40,641 nt of DNA, from the IMG/VR virus record IMGVR_UViG_3300045253_000041, positions 1 to 40,641 of that record; one strand, given 5' to 3'. The number at the start of each line of letters is the position of its first letter. Position 1 is the first letter of the stretch. The position numbers and the translations under genes are program-made. The stretch comes from a virus. The notes beneath the pieces are model-generated. The model did not search any database. It saw only the letters and a list, made by a program, of their open reading frames with translations, and was not told where the DNA came from. Shown here piece after piece: positions 7,117-15,773 of the stretch.

Positions 7117-8784
7117 GTGGGCAATCCACAGGTTAAGGTCGATATTCTCGCCGACGCTACAAACTTTCAAAAGGGAACCGGCAAGGCGCAGCAGTCCGCC
7201 GGCTCGCTCCAAACCGCCCTAGCCAAGCTCGGCCCCGTCGGTAATGCCCTAAACGGCATACTCGACAAGCTCGGCCTTGGCGGGATCAGCGCGGGCGCCG
7301 GTATCGCTGGCGGCGTCACTGCCGCTATTGGCGTATCGATCGGCCTTGTCGAAAAGGCGATCGGCCGCTATATCGCGCTCGCGGACTCAATCCGCAGTTA
7401 CGCCCAGGTAACCGGCCAGTCGGCCGAGGAAGCAAGCCGCCAGGTTGAAGCGTTCCAAGAACTCGGCGTCTCCGAGGACTTGGCGCAAACGTCCATGTTT
7501 AAACTCGACAAGGTCGCGGACGAGACGCCCGCCAAACTGGAAAAGCTGGGCATCGCCGTCGCCAAGGGCGCAAACGGAAACATCGACCTAAACGCGACGC
7601 TGATTAACGTCATGACCGCCTATCAAGGAACGACCGACGCCGGCCAGCGCGCGACGATCATGTTTACCGCCTTTGGTAAGGGCGGTCAGGCGATGATCCC
7701 CGTTCTCGAAACCAACGTCGCCGAGCTTGAGAAACTAGAGGCGCAAGTCGGCAAGGTCTACACGCAGAAAGACTTGGACGCCGCGCGCCAGTATTCGATA
7801 ACTCAAAAACAGCTCGGCCAGAACTGGAATGACCTTTGGAATACGCTCGCTGGCGATGTTGTCCCTGCGTTCAACTCGCTGATACAAAACACCCTTGCCG
7901 ACCAGTACGCGCACAAGAAACTAAACGAGGCATATGACGAAGGGAAGATCAGCCTCGATCAGCTCAATGACCCGAGCGAAAAGCTACTCGACACGTACCG
8001 TAAGGACTACATCGCGAGTCAGAACGCCGAAGCCGGTATCGCCGCACTGTCACAGGCGCAACAGGAAGCGGCCAACTCTGCGAAGGCCGAAGCCGACGCC
8101 GAGGATCAGCTTTACGACGCGATCCACAAGAGCACCGATGCGAACTTTGCCTATGAACAGGCACAGATAGACCTTAAGAACGCACAGGACGCCGTTAAAA
8201 AGGGAACCGGCGACGCGACCGAGAATAACCTCAGACTCCGCGAAGCCTATGTCAAGGTGGCTGATGCAGCAGTCGCACAGGCCGAAGCAAACGCGGAGGC
8301 GAGCGGTTCCACTCTAACCGCCAGTCAGAAAGCGGATATCTACCGCTCGACTCTAGAGAACCTGGCGGCGCAGCTCGGGCCGAACGATCCGCTCCGCAAG
8401 CGATTACAGGAATACATAAACGAGCTGAACTCGATCCCCAGCTCTAAAAACACGACCATTGGGTACACGACGGCCCGTAGCGTCAGTACGCAGGGCAGCG
8501 GCCATAGCGGTACTCTGTCCTTCGACGAGGGCGGTATCGTCCCTGGCCCGACGGGTTCGGCACAACCGGCCACCGTTCACGGCGGCGAGGCGGTGTTCAC
8601 ACCGGAACAGCTACAGGCACTCAGTAAGGGCAGCGGCGACATGAGCCGCGTAGAGGCGTTACTAGAACAGATAGTCGAGGTATTGAGCGTGGCCCCCGGC
8701 GGTCAAACCGGCGTAGCCGCCGCACTCCATAAAGCAAATCAGCTCGCCGGACTTAACCGTAGTCGCGGTATGTCGGGGGCGTAG
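7117..8784 (+). CDS. Tape measure protein
   Basis: The 555-residue protein sets tail length and is loaded into the tube. Start is GTG 7117 after AGGGGGTAGGC. It has an N-terminal helical region, a Gly/Ala-rich hydrophobic segment near residues 50-75 (GLGGISAGAGIAGGVTAAIG) and long Ala/Gln/Lys helices (about 290-450). A flexible SSKNTTIGYTTARSV stretch leads to the C-terminal GGIVPGPTGSAQPATVHGGE, a motif recurrent in siphoviral tape measures (FDxGGxVPG...HxGExV). The length predicts a short tail, on the order of 80 nm by the usual per-residue rule. No Ala-rich assembly-chaperone pair with a frameshift precedes it. Confidence 0.92.
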   Translation: MGNPQVKVDILADATNFQKGTGKAQQSAGSLQTALAKLGPVGNALNGILDKLGLGGISAGAGIAGGVTAAIGVSIGLVEKAIGRYIALADSIRSYAQVTGQSAEEASRQVEAFQELGVSEDLAQTSMFKLDKVADETPAKLEKLGIAVAKGANGNIDLNATLINVMTAYQGTTDAGQRATIMFTAFGKGGQAMIPVLETNVAELEKLEAQVGKVYTQKDLDAARQYSITQKQLGQNWNDLWNTLAGDVVPAFNSLIQNTLADQYAHKKLNEAYDEGKISLDQLNDPSEKLLDTYRKDYIASQNAEAGIAALSQAQQEAANSAKAEADAEDQLYDAIHKSTDANFAYEQAQIDLKNAQDAVKKGTGDATENNLRLREAYVKVADAAVAQAEANAEASGSTLTASQKADIYRSTLENLAAQLGPNDPLRKRLQEYINELNSIPSSKNTTIGYTTARSVSTQGSGHSGTLSFDEGGIVPGPTGSAQPATVHGGEAVFTPEQLQALSKGSGDMSRVEALLEQIVEVLSVAPGGQTGVAAALHKANQLAGLNRSRGMSGA

Positions 8785-8796
8785 AGGGGGAATCAA

Positions 8797-9672
8797 TTGG
8801 GACAGCCGGTTTTCGCGGTATCTGGCGGCCTGACCGTTGCGAAGTTCGGTAATGCCGCGCTTCCGAACGGTCAAGGCACGCAAGGAAATATCAACCTTAA
8901 CGACGGCGTTAACGCGAAAGTTCAGGGCTTTGAAAGTCAGGACGACAACCGCCAGATAGTCACCGGCCCGATTTTGTTTCGCGCGCGCAGCGTTTACCTT
9001 TCCGACGACTGGGGCCCGCGAACGATCGTCCTACCCATGCAGTATACCGAGGACGGTTCGCACTTCCTCGGTAGTTTCTTGGCGCAGCTCTCACAGGCCG
9101 GCGAACAACAGCTCACCTTTGACAACGCTACGTATATCCTCGCGAAGTACGCCGGGATAACCGGCCGCGTCGCCGAAAAGACGAGTAGTTTCCTTACTTG
9201 GGCGTTCACGCTTAACCTAATTGCTAAGTCGCCTTGGTTCCAAGATTCGGGCGCAACCACGGCGACGCCTTGGAACCCGATAACGGTTGACGCGGGCCAG
9301 TCCGCGAACATTACTTACGCCGGTTCCGTATTCGCCGAGCCTGTGTTTACGCTGCACGTTCCGAACACGAACGCCGTAGTTATCAACTCTATGCAGCTAA
9401 AAAACACAATGTCGGGCGAGTTCCTGACCGTTAACTTTCTTTCGGCTACAGCGATCCCCGCCTCGACGACGCGCGACGTTGTTATCGACTGTGCGGCCAT
9501 GACTGCGACTTGTACGCAGACGGGCGAGAGTTACGACGTAAGCGGCTCGTTCCCGATGCTCTACCCGCCAGTCTCGACGGTAAACCCGTTCACGGTGATT
9601 ATTACGCCTGCTAGCGGTAGCTCGTCCGGGCTCACCCTGGCTTACTCCGTTACTCCAAGGTGGCAAATCTAA
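8797..9672 (+). CDS. Distal tail protein (Dit-like)
   Basis: The 291-residue protein has Dit-type organisation. The N-terminal half contains beta strands with RTIVLPMQY and SHFLGSFLAQLSQAG, a cue for distal tail proteins. It is followed by WAFTLNLIAKSPWF, the conserved end of the Dit core, and a C-terminal galectin-like beta domain (residues about 160-291). It starts at TTG 8797 after GAGGGGGAATCAA. The Dit hexamer links the tube to the receptor-binding baseplate. Position right after the tape measure supports this. Confidence 0.82.
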   Translation: MGQPVFAVSGGLTVAKFGNAALPNGQGTQGNINLNDGVNAKVQGFESQDDNRQIVTGPILFRARSVYLSDDWGPRTIVLPMQYTEDGSHFLGSFLAQLSQAGEQQLTFDNATYILAKYAGITGRVAEKTSSFLTWAFTLNLIAKSPWFQDSGATTATPWNPITVDAGQSANITYAGSVFAEPVFTLHVPNTNAVVINSMQLKNTMSGEFLTVNFLSATAIPASTTRDVVIDCAAMTATCTQTGESYDVSGSFPMLYPPVSTVNPFTVIITPASGSSSGLTLAYSVTPRWQI

Positions 9673-10356
9673 GTGACGCAACAGCTTAAAAACTACGTAC
9701 AGACGACCTTAGCGTCGGGCTGTACGAACGTTGCCGGCACGATTACGGTTACCTCGCCGGTCGGATTACCGAGCTCCGGTAACTTTATGGTCCGGGTTGA
9801 CGACGTAGCGCCCGCGACGACCTTCGAGTACATGGAATGTACCGCCGTCGCCGGCACGGTCCTAACCGTCACGCGCGGCCAGGAAGGAACAACGGGTATC
9901 GCCCACAACGCCGGAGCCATTGTCGGTAATGACATGACCGCCGCGATGCTTATTCGATCATTCCCGTTAGGTTGGCTTGGCGACGCCGAGGTTACGGCTA
10001 ATCAGGCCGCTATAACGACGCAGGCGGACCTTACCGGCCTGACTGTCACGGTTACGGTCGGTACGTCGCGAAAGATTCGCCTTAGCGCCCTCGTGCGCTA
10101 TACCGATACGATCGCGAACGATCAGGGACAGCTATTCATTATGGAAGGGGCTACGCAGCTCGCCATTGCAACGATTGACCTCGTTAACAACACGCGGCAG
10201 TATTCGGTTACCTGCGAGGTAATCCTCTCCGCGCCGTCGTCGGGCTCGCATACCTACAAACTACAGGGCGCGCGCGGTGGTACGGGCTCGATGACCATGC
10301 AGGCGGCGGCTACGTCGCCGGCTTTCCTACTCTGTGAGGACTTGGGGGCGATCTAA
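9673..10356 (+). CDS. Minor tail/baseplate protein
   Basis: The 227-residue protein starts at GTG 9673 immediately after the Dit stop. The first 100 residues contain YMECTAVAGTVLTVTRGQEG and AHNAGAIVGNDMTAAML, a motif pair common in phage tail-tip proteins that connect to fibres. The remaining 125 residues look like a jelly-roll (ADLTGLTVTVTVGTSRKIRL, then SGSHTYKLQGARGGTGS), of the kind found in receptor-binding proteins. A receptor-binding or fibre role is inferred. Confidence 0.7.
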   Translation: MTQQLKNYVQTTLASGCTNVAGTITVTSPVGLPSSGNFMVRVDDVAPATTFEYMECTAVAGTVLTVTRGQEGTTGIAHNAGAIVGNDMTAAMLIRSFPLGWLGDAEVTANQAAITTQADLTGLTVTVTVGTSRKIRLSALVRYTDTIANDQGQLFIMEGATQLAIATIDLVNNTRQYSVTCEVILSAPSSGSHTYKLQGARGGTGSMTMQAAATSPAFLLCEDLGAI

Positions 10357-12669
10357 ATGACTACTCCGGTTGTTTACGGCGGCCTTGGCATGTCCGGTAA
10401 GGGCTTAGGTACTACCGGACTCGGCGGCCCACAGCCGGCACAGAGTTTCGCGCTTCCGTCCATGTCTACGTCCGAGTTAGCGTACATCGCGCACCTTTAC
10501 GACCATAACCTCGTGTTCAAAAGTACGCTAGGCGGCGCGTCGATTCTTAACAAGCCCGGTCTAAAGCTCACGCAGAACGGCGGTTATCAGCAAATCACAA
10601 TCGAAGTCGCCACTCCGGTTACAGGTATCGTCCTCGGAGACGTTATCCGCCTAACCGAACAGGGCGACAATGCCGGGACGATCCTTTTTTCTGGCAACGT
10701 CGAAACGACGCCGGAGGAAAACGGCCCGGCCGGCGCTCATCACCTGATAACGGTTACGCCGTGGGTTGCCGAGCTGGGCGACGGGTTCTTTAATAAGACG
10801 TACTCGACGAATACGGACGTAGCGCAGTTTGTCCGCGATGCTGTCGCGGCAACGGCGCATTGCTCCGTGTCGCCGATCTCATGCCCGGATACCGGGGTCG
10901 TTGCTCAATACGATTTTCAGAACACGAATCCGCTAGACGCAATCCACGTCGCTCGACAGATTGCCGGGCCGAGCTACTTCTATTTCGTCGACGCGCAGGG
11001 CGTCGTTTGGTTCCAACCAGTCGTGACAACGATCCCCGGAACCCTGACGGCTATTCTCAAGGTTCAGGCCGGCGTACTCGCGACGAGTGGGCCCGGTACG
11101 ACCACGATTACCCCGACATTGCCGGGGGCGTCAACGGCCGGAAACTGTCTAATAGCGATCATCGCGGGTAATTCAACTTCCGCCGGCCCCGCCGGTTGGT
11201 CGCGTATCGGCGGTTTCTCAAGTAGTTTCACTCAGATATGGGCCTGTCCAAACGCGGCGAGCGTCAGCTCGGCCGCCTTTACGACTAGCGGCGCTAACCA
11301 AGCTCATGCCTTTATGAGTGAATGGTCCGGCGTTGTTCCGTCGGCGATTCTCGATTCGTCGGGCGTCGCGACCGATTTTTCAGGCGTAGCTACTACCTTA
11401 GACCCGACTACTGGCAGCTCTATAACCGTCCCGGGCGACCTTGTTATTACCTGTTTCTCCGCGCTGGGCTCCGGTACGGTGACGTTTACTACCCCTAGCA
11501 CGTTTACGCGACTCCAAGACAGCGGCGCGACCTCGGACTCAATCCACCTTGATTCCGAGTTCCGCGTTAACCCGCCGGTAGGTTCGCCCATCGGGCCTAC
11601 GTTGACAGTCAGCGCGCCCGGCAACCTAAACGGCGCCATTGTCGCCCTTAAGGCGGTATCAACCGCCCCGACCCCGCAACCGCCGACGCTGACGCTTCGG
11701 CGCGGAGTCCAGTACAACGAAAAGAAAGGCGGATCAAGCATCGGCGGGATGCGGAACAAAATTCCGGTCATAGGCGGCTCGATCCCCTCATCCGGCGACC
11801 CGACCCGCATAACGTCGCTTTACGACGGCCTGGCGACTCAGGCGCTTTACGGTGTCCGAGCTTTCAACCCGACGCCCGCCTATCCGAATGTCTCGGATCA
11901 AGCGACGCTCGACAAGATCGCGGCGTCCCTCGGCCAACAGTACGACCGCGCGATAGCCACGTATGAAGTCAACACGCCGGCTCTCGGTCTGCGCCTCACT
12001 CCGGGGCGCCCTGGCGGCCTCACGGTCCGCCTATGGGAACCGACTACCGAACCCCTTGTCGAGTCAGGCGAAGGGCTCGCGGCCGGTTACAGCCCTATCT
12101 ACATCGTTCAGGACGTTGAAATCAACGGCCCAAGTCAGCGCCTCACAATCGGCGACATTCCGTTCGCCGATCTCGATACGACATACGAGGCTACTCGCAT
12201 CGCGCAGCGAACCTCAGTTATCGCCGCCGTGGCGGTTCCGTCGCCGGCCCTAGTCCCACAGGTCGCGCCCGTCTCTACGATCGTCTATGGGCTGTGTAGG
12301 TCGGTCACCGGCTCACAGGCGCAGGGCGGCGGCATTGTCACCGTAGCGACGGCGACCTTTACGACCCCTAAGGCGGGAACGTGTCAGGTTATCGGAGCGA
12401 TCGACCTTTCGGCGATCTTTTGGGATAACTACGTCGCGACGCCGCGACGAGCTGTCCGAGCGACACTATCAAGCGGCGTCTTTACCGGCGCCTGGCAAGA
12501 GCTACCTATATCGGGCGGTATCGGCTCTCGCGTCACGCTTGACCTCAGCTCGGCCAGCGGCCTAGCCCTGGCCGCTGGCACCTACACCGTTTCGATTCAG
12601 ATTGACACACAGGAACTCAATCAAATACGAATTTTCTCCGGTTACGTACAGGTAGCGGTTACGGCCTAG
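10357..12669 (+). CDS. Tail-associated (Tal/gp27-like) protein with inserted surface domain
   Basis: The 770-residue protein has Tal-type sections at both ends: an N-terminal part (about 60-225; VRDAVAATAHCSV, QIAGPSYFYFVDAQGVVWFQP) and a middle part (about 455-620; YGVRAFNPTPAYPNVSDQAT, LRLTPGRPGGLTVRLW, QDVEINGPSQRLTIGD). Between them (about 228-435) sits a Gly/Ser/Thr-rich beta-sandwich (GNCLIAIIAGNSTSAGPAGW, then AHAFMSEWSGV) of a type often found in surface proteins. A final beta domain (about 640-770) resembles tail-tip carbohydrate-binding modules. No peptidase motif is seen. Its last 11 bases overlap the reverse-strand gene. Confidence 0.8.
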   Translation: MTTPVVYGGLGMSGKGLGTTGLGGPQPAQSFALPSMSTSELAYIAHLYDHNLVFKSTLGGASILNKPGLKLTQNGGYQQITIEVATPVTGIVLGDVIRLTEQGDNAGTILFSGNVETTPEENGPAGAHHLITVTPWVAELGDGFFNKTYSTNTDVAQFVRDAVAATAHCSVSPISCPDTGVVAQYDFQNTNPLDAIHVARQIAGPSYFYFVDAQGVVWFQPVVTTIPGTLTAILKVQAGVLATSGPGTTTITPTLPGASTAGNCLIAIIAGNSTSAGPAGWSRIGGFSSSFTQIWACPNAASVSSAAFTTSGANQAHAFMSEWSGVVPSAILDSSGVATDFSGVATTLDPTTGSSITVPGDLVITCFSALGSGTVTFTTPSTFTRLQDSGATSDSIHLDSEFRVNPPVGSPIGPTLTVSAPGNLNGAIVALKAVSTAPTPQPPTLTLRRGVQYNEKKGGSSIGGMRNKIPVIGGSIPSSGDPTRITSLYDGLATQALYGVRAFNPTPAYPNVSDQATLDKIAASLGQQYDRAIATYEVNTPALGLRLTPGRPGGLTVRLWEPTTEPLVESGEGLAAGYSPIYIVQDVEINGPSQRLTIGDIPFADLDTTYEATRIAQRTSVIAAVAVPSPALVPQVAPVSTIVYGLCRSVTGSQAQGGGIVTVATATFTTPKAGTCQVIGAIDLSAIFWDNYVATPRRAVRATLSSGVFTGAWQELPISGGIGSRVTLDLSSASGLALAAGTYTVSIQIDTQELNQIRIFSGYVQVAVTA

Positions 12670-12943
12670 TCCGAGCTGACGACGCGACGGGCGTAATAAC
12701 GTTGGTCGTCTCGTTCTCGCAAACCTGACCGGCGATCGGGGCGCTTGCCTCGGTAATCCGGTTCGTACTCGGATCGACGCAGGCGTAGACGACGTGCGGT
12801 GACTGATTCGGGGCGACCCGATGATGGGGCGCGGGCGATTGATTCGGGGCAACGCGGTACGGGGCAAGATGGCCCCCGACGCTGAACCCGGCGCCCGAGA
12901 GTACGGTCGCCGTAACAAGTCCCGTAACAAATTCACGAACCAT
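12659..12943 (-). CDS. Secreted small protein on the reverse strand (moron-like)
   Basis: The 94-residue product has a hydrophobic N-terminal segment (FVTGLVTATVLSGAGFSVGG) that looks like a signal peptide or anchor. It is followed by a doubled RVAPNQSP repeat and a small domain with two cysteines (YACVDPSTNRITEA, then GQVCENETTN). The CV...I...C...E pattern is common in short extracellular actinobacterial repeats. ATG 12943 is preceded by GAGAGGTTACGTCA. It is the only reverse-strand gene in the late region and has its own consensus phage promoter at 13016-13045. A lysogenic-conversion or superinfection-exclusion role is inferred. Confidence 0.75.
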   Translation of the reverse strand: MVREFVTGLVTATVLSGAGFSVGGHLAPYRVAPNQSPAPHHRVAPNQSPHVVYACVDPSTNRITEASAPIAGQVCENETTNVITPVASSARTRP

Positions 12944-13015
12944 TGACGTAACCTCTCATCGGAGTTCGCCGATTGACCGGGCATAACGGTTAACGGAGAA
13001 CTCCATTCGCCATAG

Positions 13016-13045
13016 ACCATAGCATAGTGCGGTAATCCATGTCAA
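13016..13045 (-). promoter_or_regulatory. Phage-type promoter for the reverse-strand secreted gene
   Basis: Read on the reverse strand: TTGACA, five bases, TACCGCA, six bases, TATGGT, giving an 18-base spacer. This is exactly the arrangement of the promoters at 16468, 17336 and 27607. Transcription would start near 13009 and give a leader of about 65 bases. The leader includes GGAGTTCTCC, a perfect 10-bp palindrome (12995-13004). Confidence 0.8.
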
Positions 13046-13081
13046 CCCCGTTAAGCGAATAGACCTAGGGAGGCTAACCTT

Positions 13082-13405
13082 TTGACTCGACCAATAGGCG
13101 AAAGGGTCGCGTCCCTTGAGGTCGAGGTAAAGAACCTCACCGAGGGCGTAACAGACCTTACCGATACCGTCAAGACGGGTATGGACAAACTGCGCCAGGA
13201 ACTACAGACGCAAAGCCTTAACGGGCGTACCGATCGAACTAAGGCGCTCGTTGACGACATAGGCGACCCGGAGAGCCGGGCGAGCCTACGGAGCATGATC
13301 CGCAACCACGATCGCCGAACGTGGCTTACGCGGCCGATCGTACAGGGCGGCGGGTCCATCCTGTTGGTCGTCCTCGGCGCCCTTGCCGGCCACTATTTCG
13401 GCTAG
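13082..13405 (+). CDS. Coiled-coil, single-TM protein (XhlA/holin-like)
   Basis: The 107-residue protein starts at TTG 13082 after AGGGAGGCTAACC. The first 55 residues form a heptad-rich coiled coil (RVASLEVEVKNLTEGVTDL). A basic region follows and one membrane segment closes the protein (SILLVVLGALAGHYF, residues about 91-106). This matches XhlA/haemolysin-type holin accessory proteins of Gram-positive phages. It lies at the start of the lysis region. Confidence 0.65.
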   Translation: MTRPIGERVASLEVEVKNLTEGVTDLTDTVKTGMDKLRQELQTQSLNGRTDRTKALVDDIGDPESRASLRSMIRNHDRRTWLTRPIVQGGGSILLVVLGALAGHYFG

Positions 13406-13411
13406 TACCCT

Positions 13412-13432
13412 TACCGCACCTTGCGGTAGACT
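13412..13432 (+). promoter_or_regulatory. Perfect 17-bp operator with overlapping -10 box
   Basis: TACCGCA-CCT-TGCGGTA is a perfect inverted repeat (13412-13428), and TAGACT (13427-13432) is a likely -10 box. No TTGACA is present at the right distance. This is the best-formed copy of the phage operator and lies 40 bases before the DUF5664 gene. Confidence 0.7.
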
Positions 13433-13471
13433 AGTGACTGTCGCCGTTGGAATCCCTACGGAGGTTAGCTA

Positions 13472-13924
13472 TTGTCTGACGGATACGTAGTCAAGGACAG
13501 CGGAGGGCGGACCGAGTTTGAAACGGGCTCCGTCCGCGACCTTGAAACCGACAAACTCGATTGGACGCTCGTTCGGGCGTTTCACTTCGCGCTAGTCCGG
13601 TTCGCCGCGCACCTAATGAAGGGCGCCGGCAAGTACGGCCGGCACAACTGGCGCAAGGGGCAAAGCCTGGCCCGCGCCGAGCGATCCCTAGAGCGTCACC
13701 TCGCGGCCTACATGAACGGCGAGCGCGACGAAGATCACCTCGCGGCCCTCGTCTTTAACGCGTTCCTGATTCAGGATCACGAGGCGCGCATCGCGTCCGG
13801 TCAACTCCCCGCGAACCTTGACGACCGCGACGAGTGGCGTAAGCCATTACCTGTCATGCGTGTTCATTCCCATGAGGGCGGCTCGGCCGTCGTCTCCGGT
13901 ACTGACGTTCTCGCTTGGAGTTAA
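13472..13924 (+). CDS. DUF5664 / MazZ-like dATP/dGTP diphosphohydrolase
   Basis: The 150-residue helical protein starts at TTG 13472 after GGAGGTTAGCTA. It has hallmarks of the DUF5664 family: ETGSVRDLETDKLDW at the N-terminus, KGAGKYGRHNW (residues 50-60), and the metal-binding helix pair around RSLERHLAAYMNGERDEDH (His76, Glu84, Asp86-Asp88). Family members are MazG-fold dNTP pyrophosphohydrolases; one (MazZ) works with PurZ and DatZ to make 2-aminoadenine DNA. No PurZ is present here. The HD enzyme at 27074 could be a partner in nucleotide-pool control. Confidence 0.8.
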   Translation: MSDGYVVKDSGGRTEFETGSVRDLETDKLDWTLVRAFHFALVRFAAHLMKGAGKYGRHNWRKGQSLARAERSLERHLAAYMNGERDEDHLAALVFNAFLIQDHEARIASGQLPANLDDRDEWRKPLPVMRVHSHEGGSAVVSGTDVLAWS

Positions 13925-14775
13925 TTAGGCACCGAATCGCGCTCCCGAAACGAGACGCGGTTATCAAGGTGTACCCGGTGAGCGACACGCACCTTTGCAG
14001 CCCGGAAGCTGACGCGGCCGGCGTAGCTCGAACCGTCGAGTTAATCCGTAACGACCCCCTCGCGTACTGGGGGCATGGCGGCGACATTACCGACGCGATT
14101 CTTCCCGGCGATCCCCGTTGGAACCTCCGCGCGATCGACCTTAAGTCGGTCATGGATGCGAAAGGGAACCCGGTTCTCGAAAACCTCGCGAGCTGGCAAG
14201 TTGACGTAGCCGACGAAATGTTTTGGCCCATCGCGCACAAATGCTTGTGGCTGCAAGAGGGCAACCACGAACAGGCGATGTACCGGCATTACCATACGCA
14301 CCTTACTTACGAACTAATCAAGCGTTGGCGCGAGCGTGGCGTCGAGGTTCCTTACGGCGGTCAAACCGCGTTCGTGCGGCTCGACTTCGCATGGAACCAT
14401 GAGACGACGACCAAATACATATTCACCGAACACGGCGCGACCGGCGGCGGCTCGAACGGTAACGGCGTAAACAACTTCGAGCAACGCCTAATGAACATGG
14501 ACGCGGACCTTTATTTCAAGGGTCATATACACAAGCGCATGGTTTGGACTTCGGAGCAGCTTTCATGGGGTCCAAAAAAGATCGCGAAGCGTTTTCGGAT
14601 CATGGCGCTAACCGGCGCCTATCTCAAGTCTTACGGTAAGGGCGGCACGCCGCCTTATGCCGAGCGCGCAGCCTATAAGCCCGTCACAGTTGGCGGCGTC
14701 GTCGCGCTGATACAGCCTAGCTCCGGCCTTGTCGATGCTATGAACATCGAAGCCCTCGGCCTGGCAAGGGGTTAA
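13915..14775 (+). CDS. Calcineurin-like metallophosphoesterase
   Basis: All core motifs of the superfamily are visible: D24-x-H26 in VSDTHL, GGD (Asp57), GNHE (117-119), a His in TEHG (173) and GHIH (His204, His206). These ligands bind two metals. The 286-residue size fits a phage DNA or nucleotide phosphoesterase; the substrate cannot be told. It starts at TTG 13915, overlapping the previous stop by ten bases. Confidence 0.87.
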   Translation: MELIRHRIALPKRDAVIKVYPVSDTHLCSPEADAAGVARTVELIRNDPLAYWGHGGDITDAILPGDPRWNLRAIDLKSVMDAKGNPVLENLASWQVDVADEMFWPIAHKCLWLQEGNHEQAMYRHYHTHLTYELIKRWRERGVEVPYGGQTAFVRLDFAWNHETTTKYIFTEHGATGGGSNGNGVNNFEQRLMNMDADLYFKGHIHKRMVWTSEQLSWGPKKIAKRFRIMALTGAYLKSYGKGGTPPYAERAAYKPVTVGGVVALIQPSSGLVDAMNIEALGLARG

Positions 14776-14781
14776 AGTCCG

Positions 14782-15762
14782 ATGCTCTACGTCTACGCCG
14801 TCGATTCGACCAACATTTACGACGATCCGCTAGGCGCGGCCGTCGTCCTCTATTACTGCGACGGCATTTTCGCGGTATCTGAGGCGACCGTCCGCGCGCG
14901 CTTTCCAAACGCCCTACTCGTCCCTGTCTCGGCGGTTGGGACCAATGCCGGCATAGTCGGCGACGTAGAACCCGGTTGCATGACAATCGCGCAGGGCATT
15001 GCATGGGTAGTCGCTCGGCGCGCGGCAGGGCACGACCCCACCATTTATTGCAACGAGCTAAACGCCTGGCCCGGCGTCCGTGCCGCGTTTGCGGCGGCCG
15101 GCGTCGCGCAACCCCATTACCTAGTCGCAGATTACGACGGTATCGCCGCTATTCCGGCCGGCGCGATCGGCAAGCAGTACGAGAACTCGACGCTAACCGG
15201 CGGCCATTTCGACCGCTCGGTAATCGCGGCTTACTGGCCCGGCGTCAGCGGCGTCTATGGTGCCGGCGCAAAGATGCTCACTCATTCCAAGTCGGGAGGC
15301 TCAATGTTACTTACTCATCCGACCGACCCTAACCGGCTCGACATGTTCGTCGTCGGCCCGAACGGCCATACCTATCAGTTTTACGGCACTCCCTCAATTT
15401 GGGAAGGTCAAACCGATTGGGGCGGGACAGCTATAGCCATGAGCGCCCACGGCGCTTGGAGTACGGACGGGCAAACCCTCTACTGCGCGGTTATCGGCCC
15501 GACCGGCGTTCCCTTTTATCGCGCTATCAAGCTCGACGGAACCGTCGTCCACGACTGGCAGGCGGTACCCGGCGCTGTCGCGATGCTCCCCGCCGCCGGC
15601 CTACAGGGCCCACAGGGACTAACCGGCCCTCAGGGCGTCACCGGGCCGCAAGGCTCGCCCGGCGCAACCGGCCCACAGGGACCGAAAGGCGATACCGGCC
15701 CGGCCGGACCCGTCCCGACCTCGGCGATTATCCCCGGCCCGATCACCGTAACCCTCACATAG
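14782..15762 (+). CDS. Lysin-like protein: glycosidase-like domain, beta repeats, collagen-like tail
   Basis: Residues 1-155 resemble the GH25/DUF1906 glycosidase-like barrel used in endolysins: Asp8 in VDSTNIY, HDPTIYCNELNAW, HYLVADYDG and GAIGKQYENS, as in tunnels that end in a Q-Y strand. Residues about 165-270 are Gly/Trp-rich beta units (PNGHTYQFYG, GPTGVPFYRAIKLDGTVVHDW) resembling lectin propellers. Residues about 273-310 form a collagen-like repeat with roughly eleven GPQ/GxT/GxP triplets. It could be an endolysin or a tail-tip lysin. The catalytic acid pair is not certain. Confidence 0.65.
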   Translation: MLYVYAVDSTNIYDDPLGAAVVLYYCDGIFAVSEATVRARFPNALLVPVSAVGTNAGIVGDVEPGCMTIAQGIAWVVARRAAGHDPTIYCNELNAWPGVRAAFAAAGVAQPHYLVADYDGIAAIPAGAIGKQYENSTLTGGHFDRSVIAAYWPGVSGVYGAGAKMLTHSKSGGSMLLTHPTDPNRLDMFVVGPNGHTYQFYGTPSIWEGQTDWGGTAIAMSAHGAWSTDGQTLYCAVIGPTGVPFYRAIKLDGTVVHDWQAVPGAVAMLPAAGLQGPQGLTGPQGVTGPQGSPGATGPQGPKGDTGPAGPVPTSAIIPGPITVTLT

Positions 15763-15773
15763 GAGCTGTCTAT

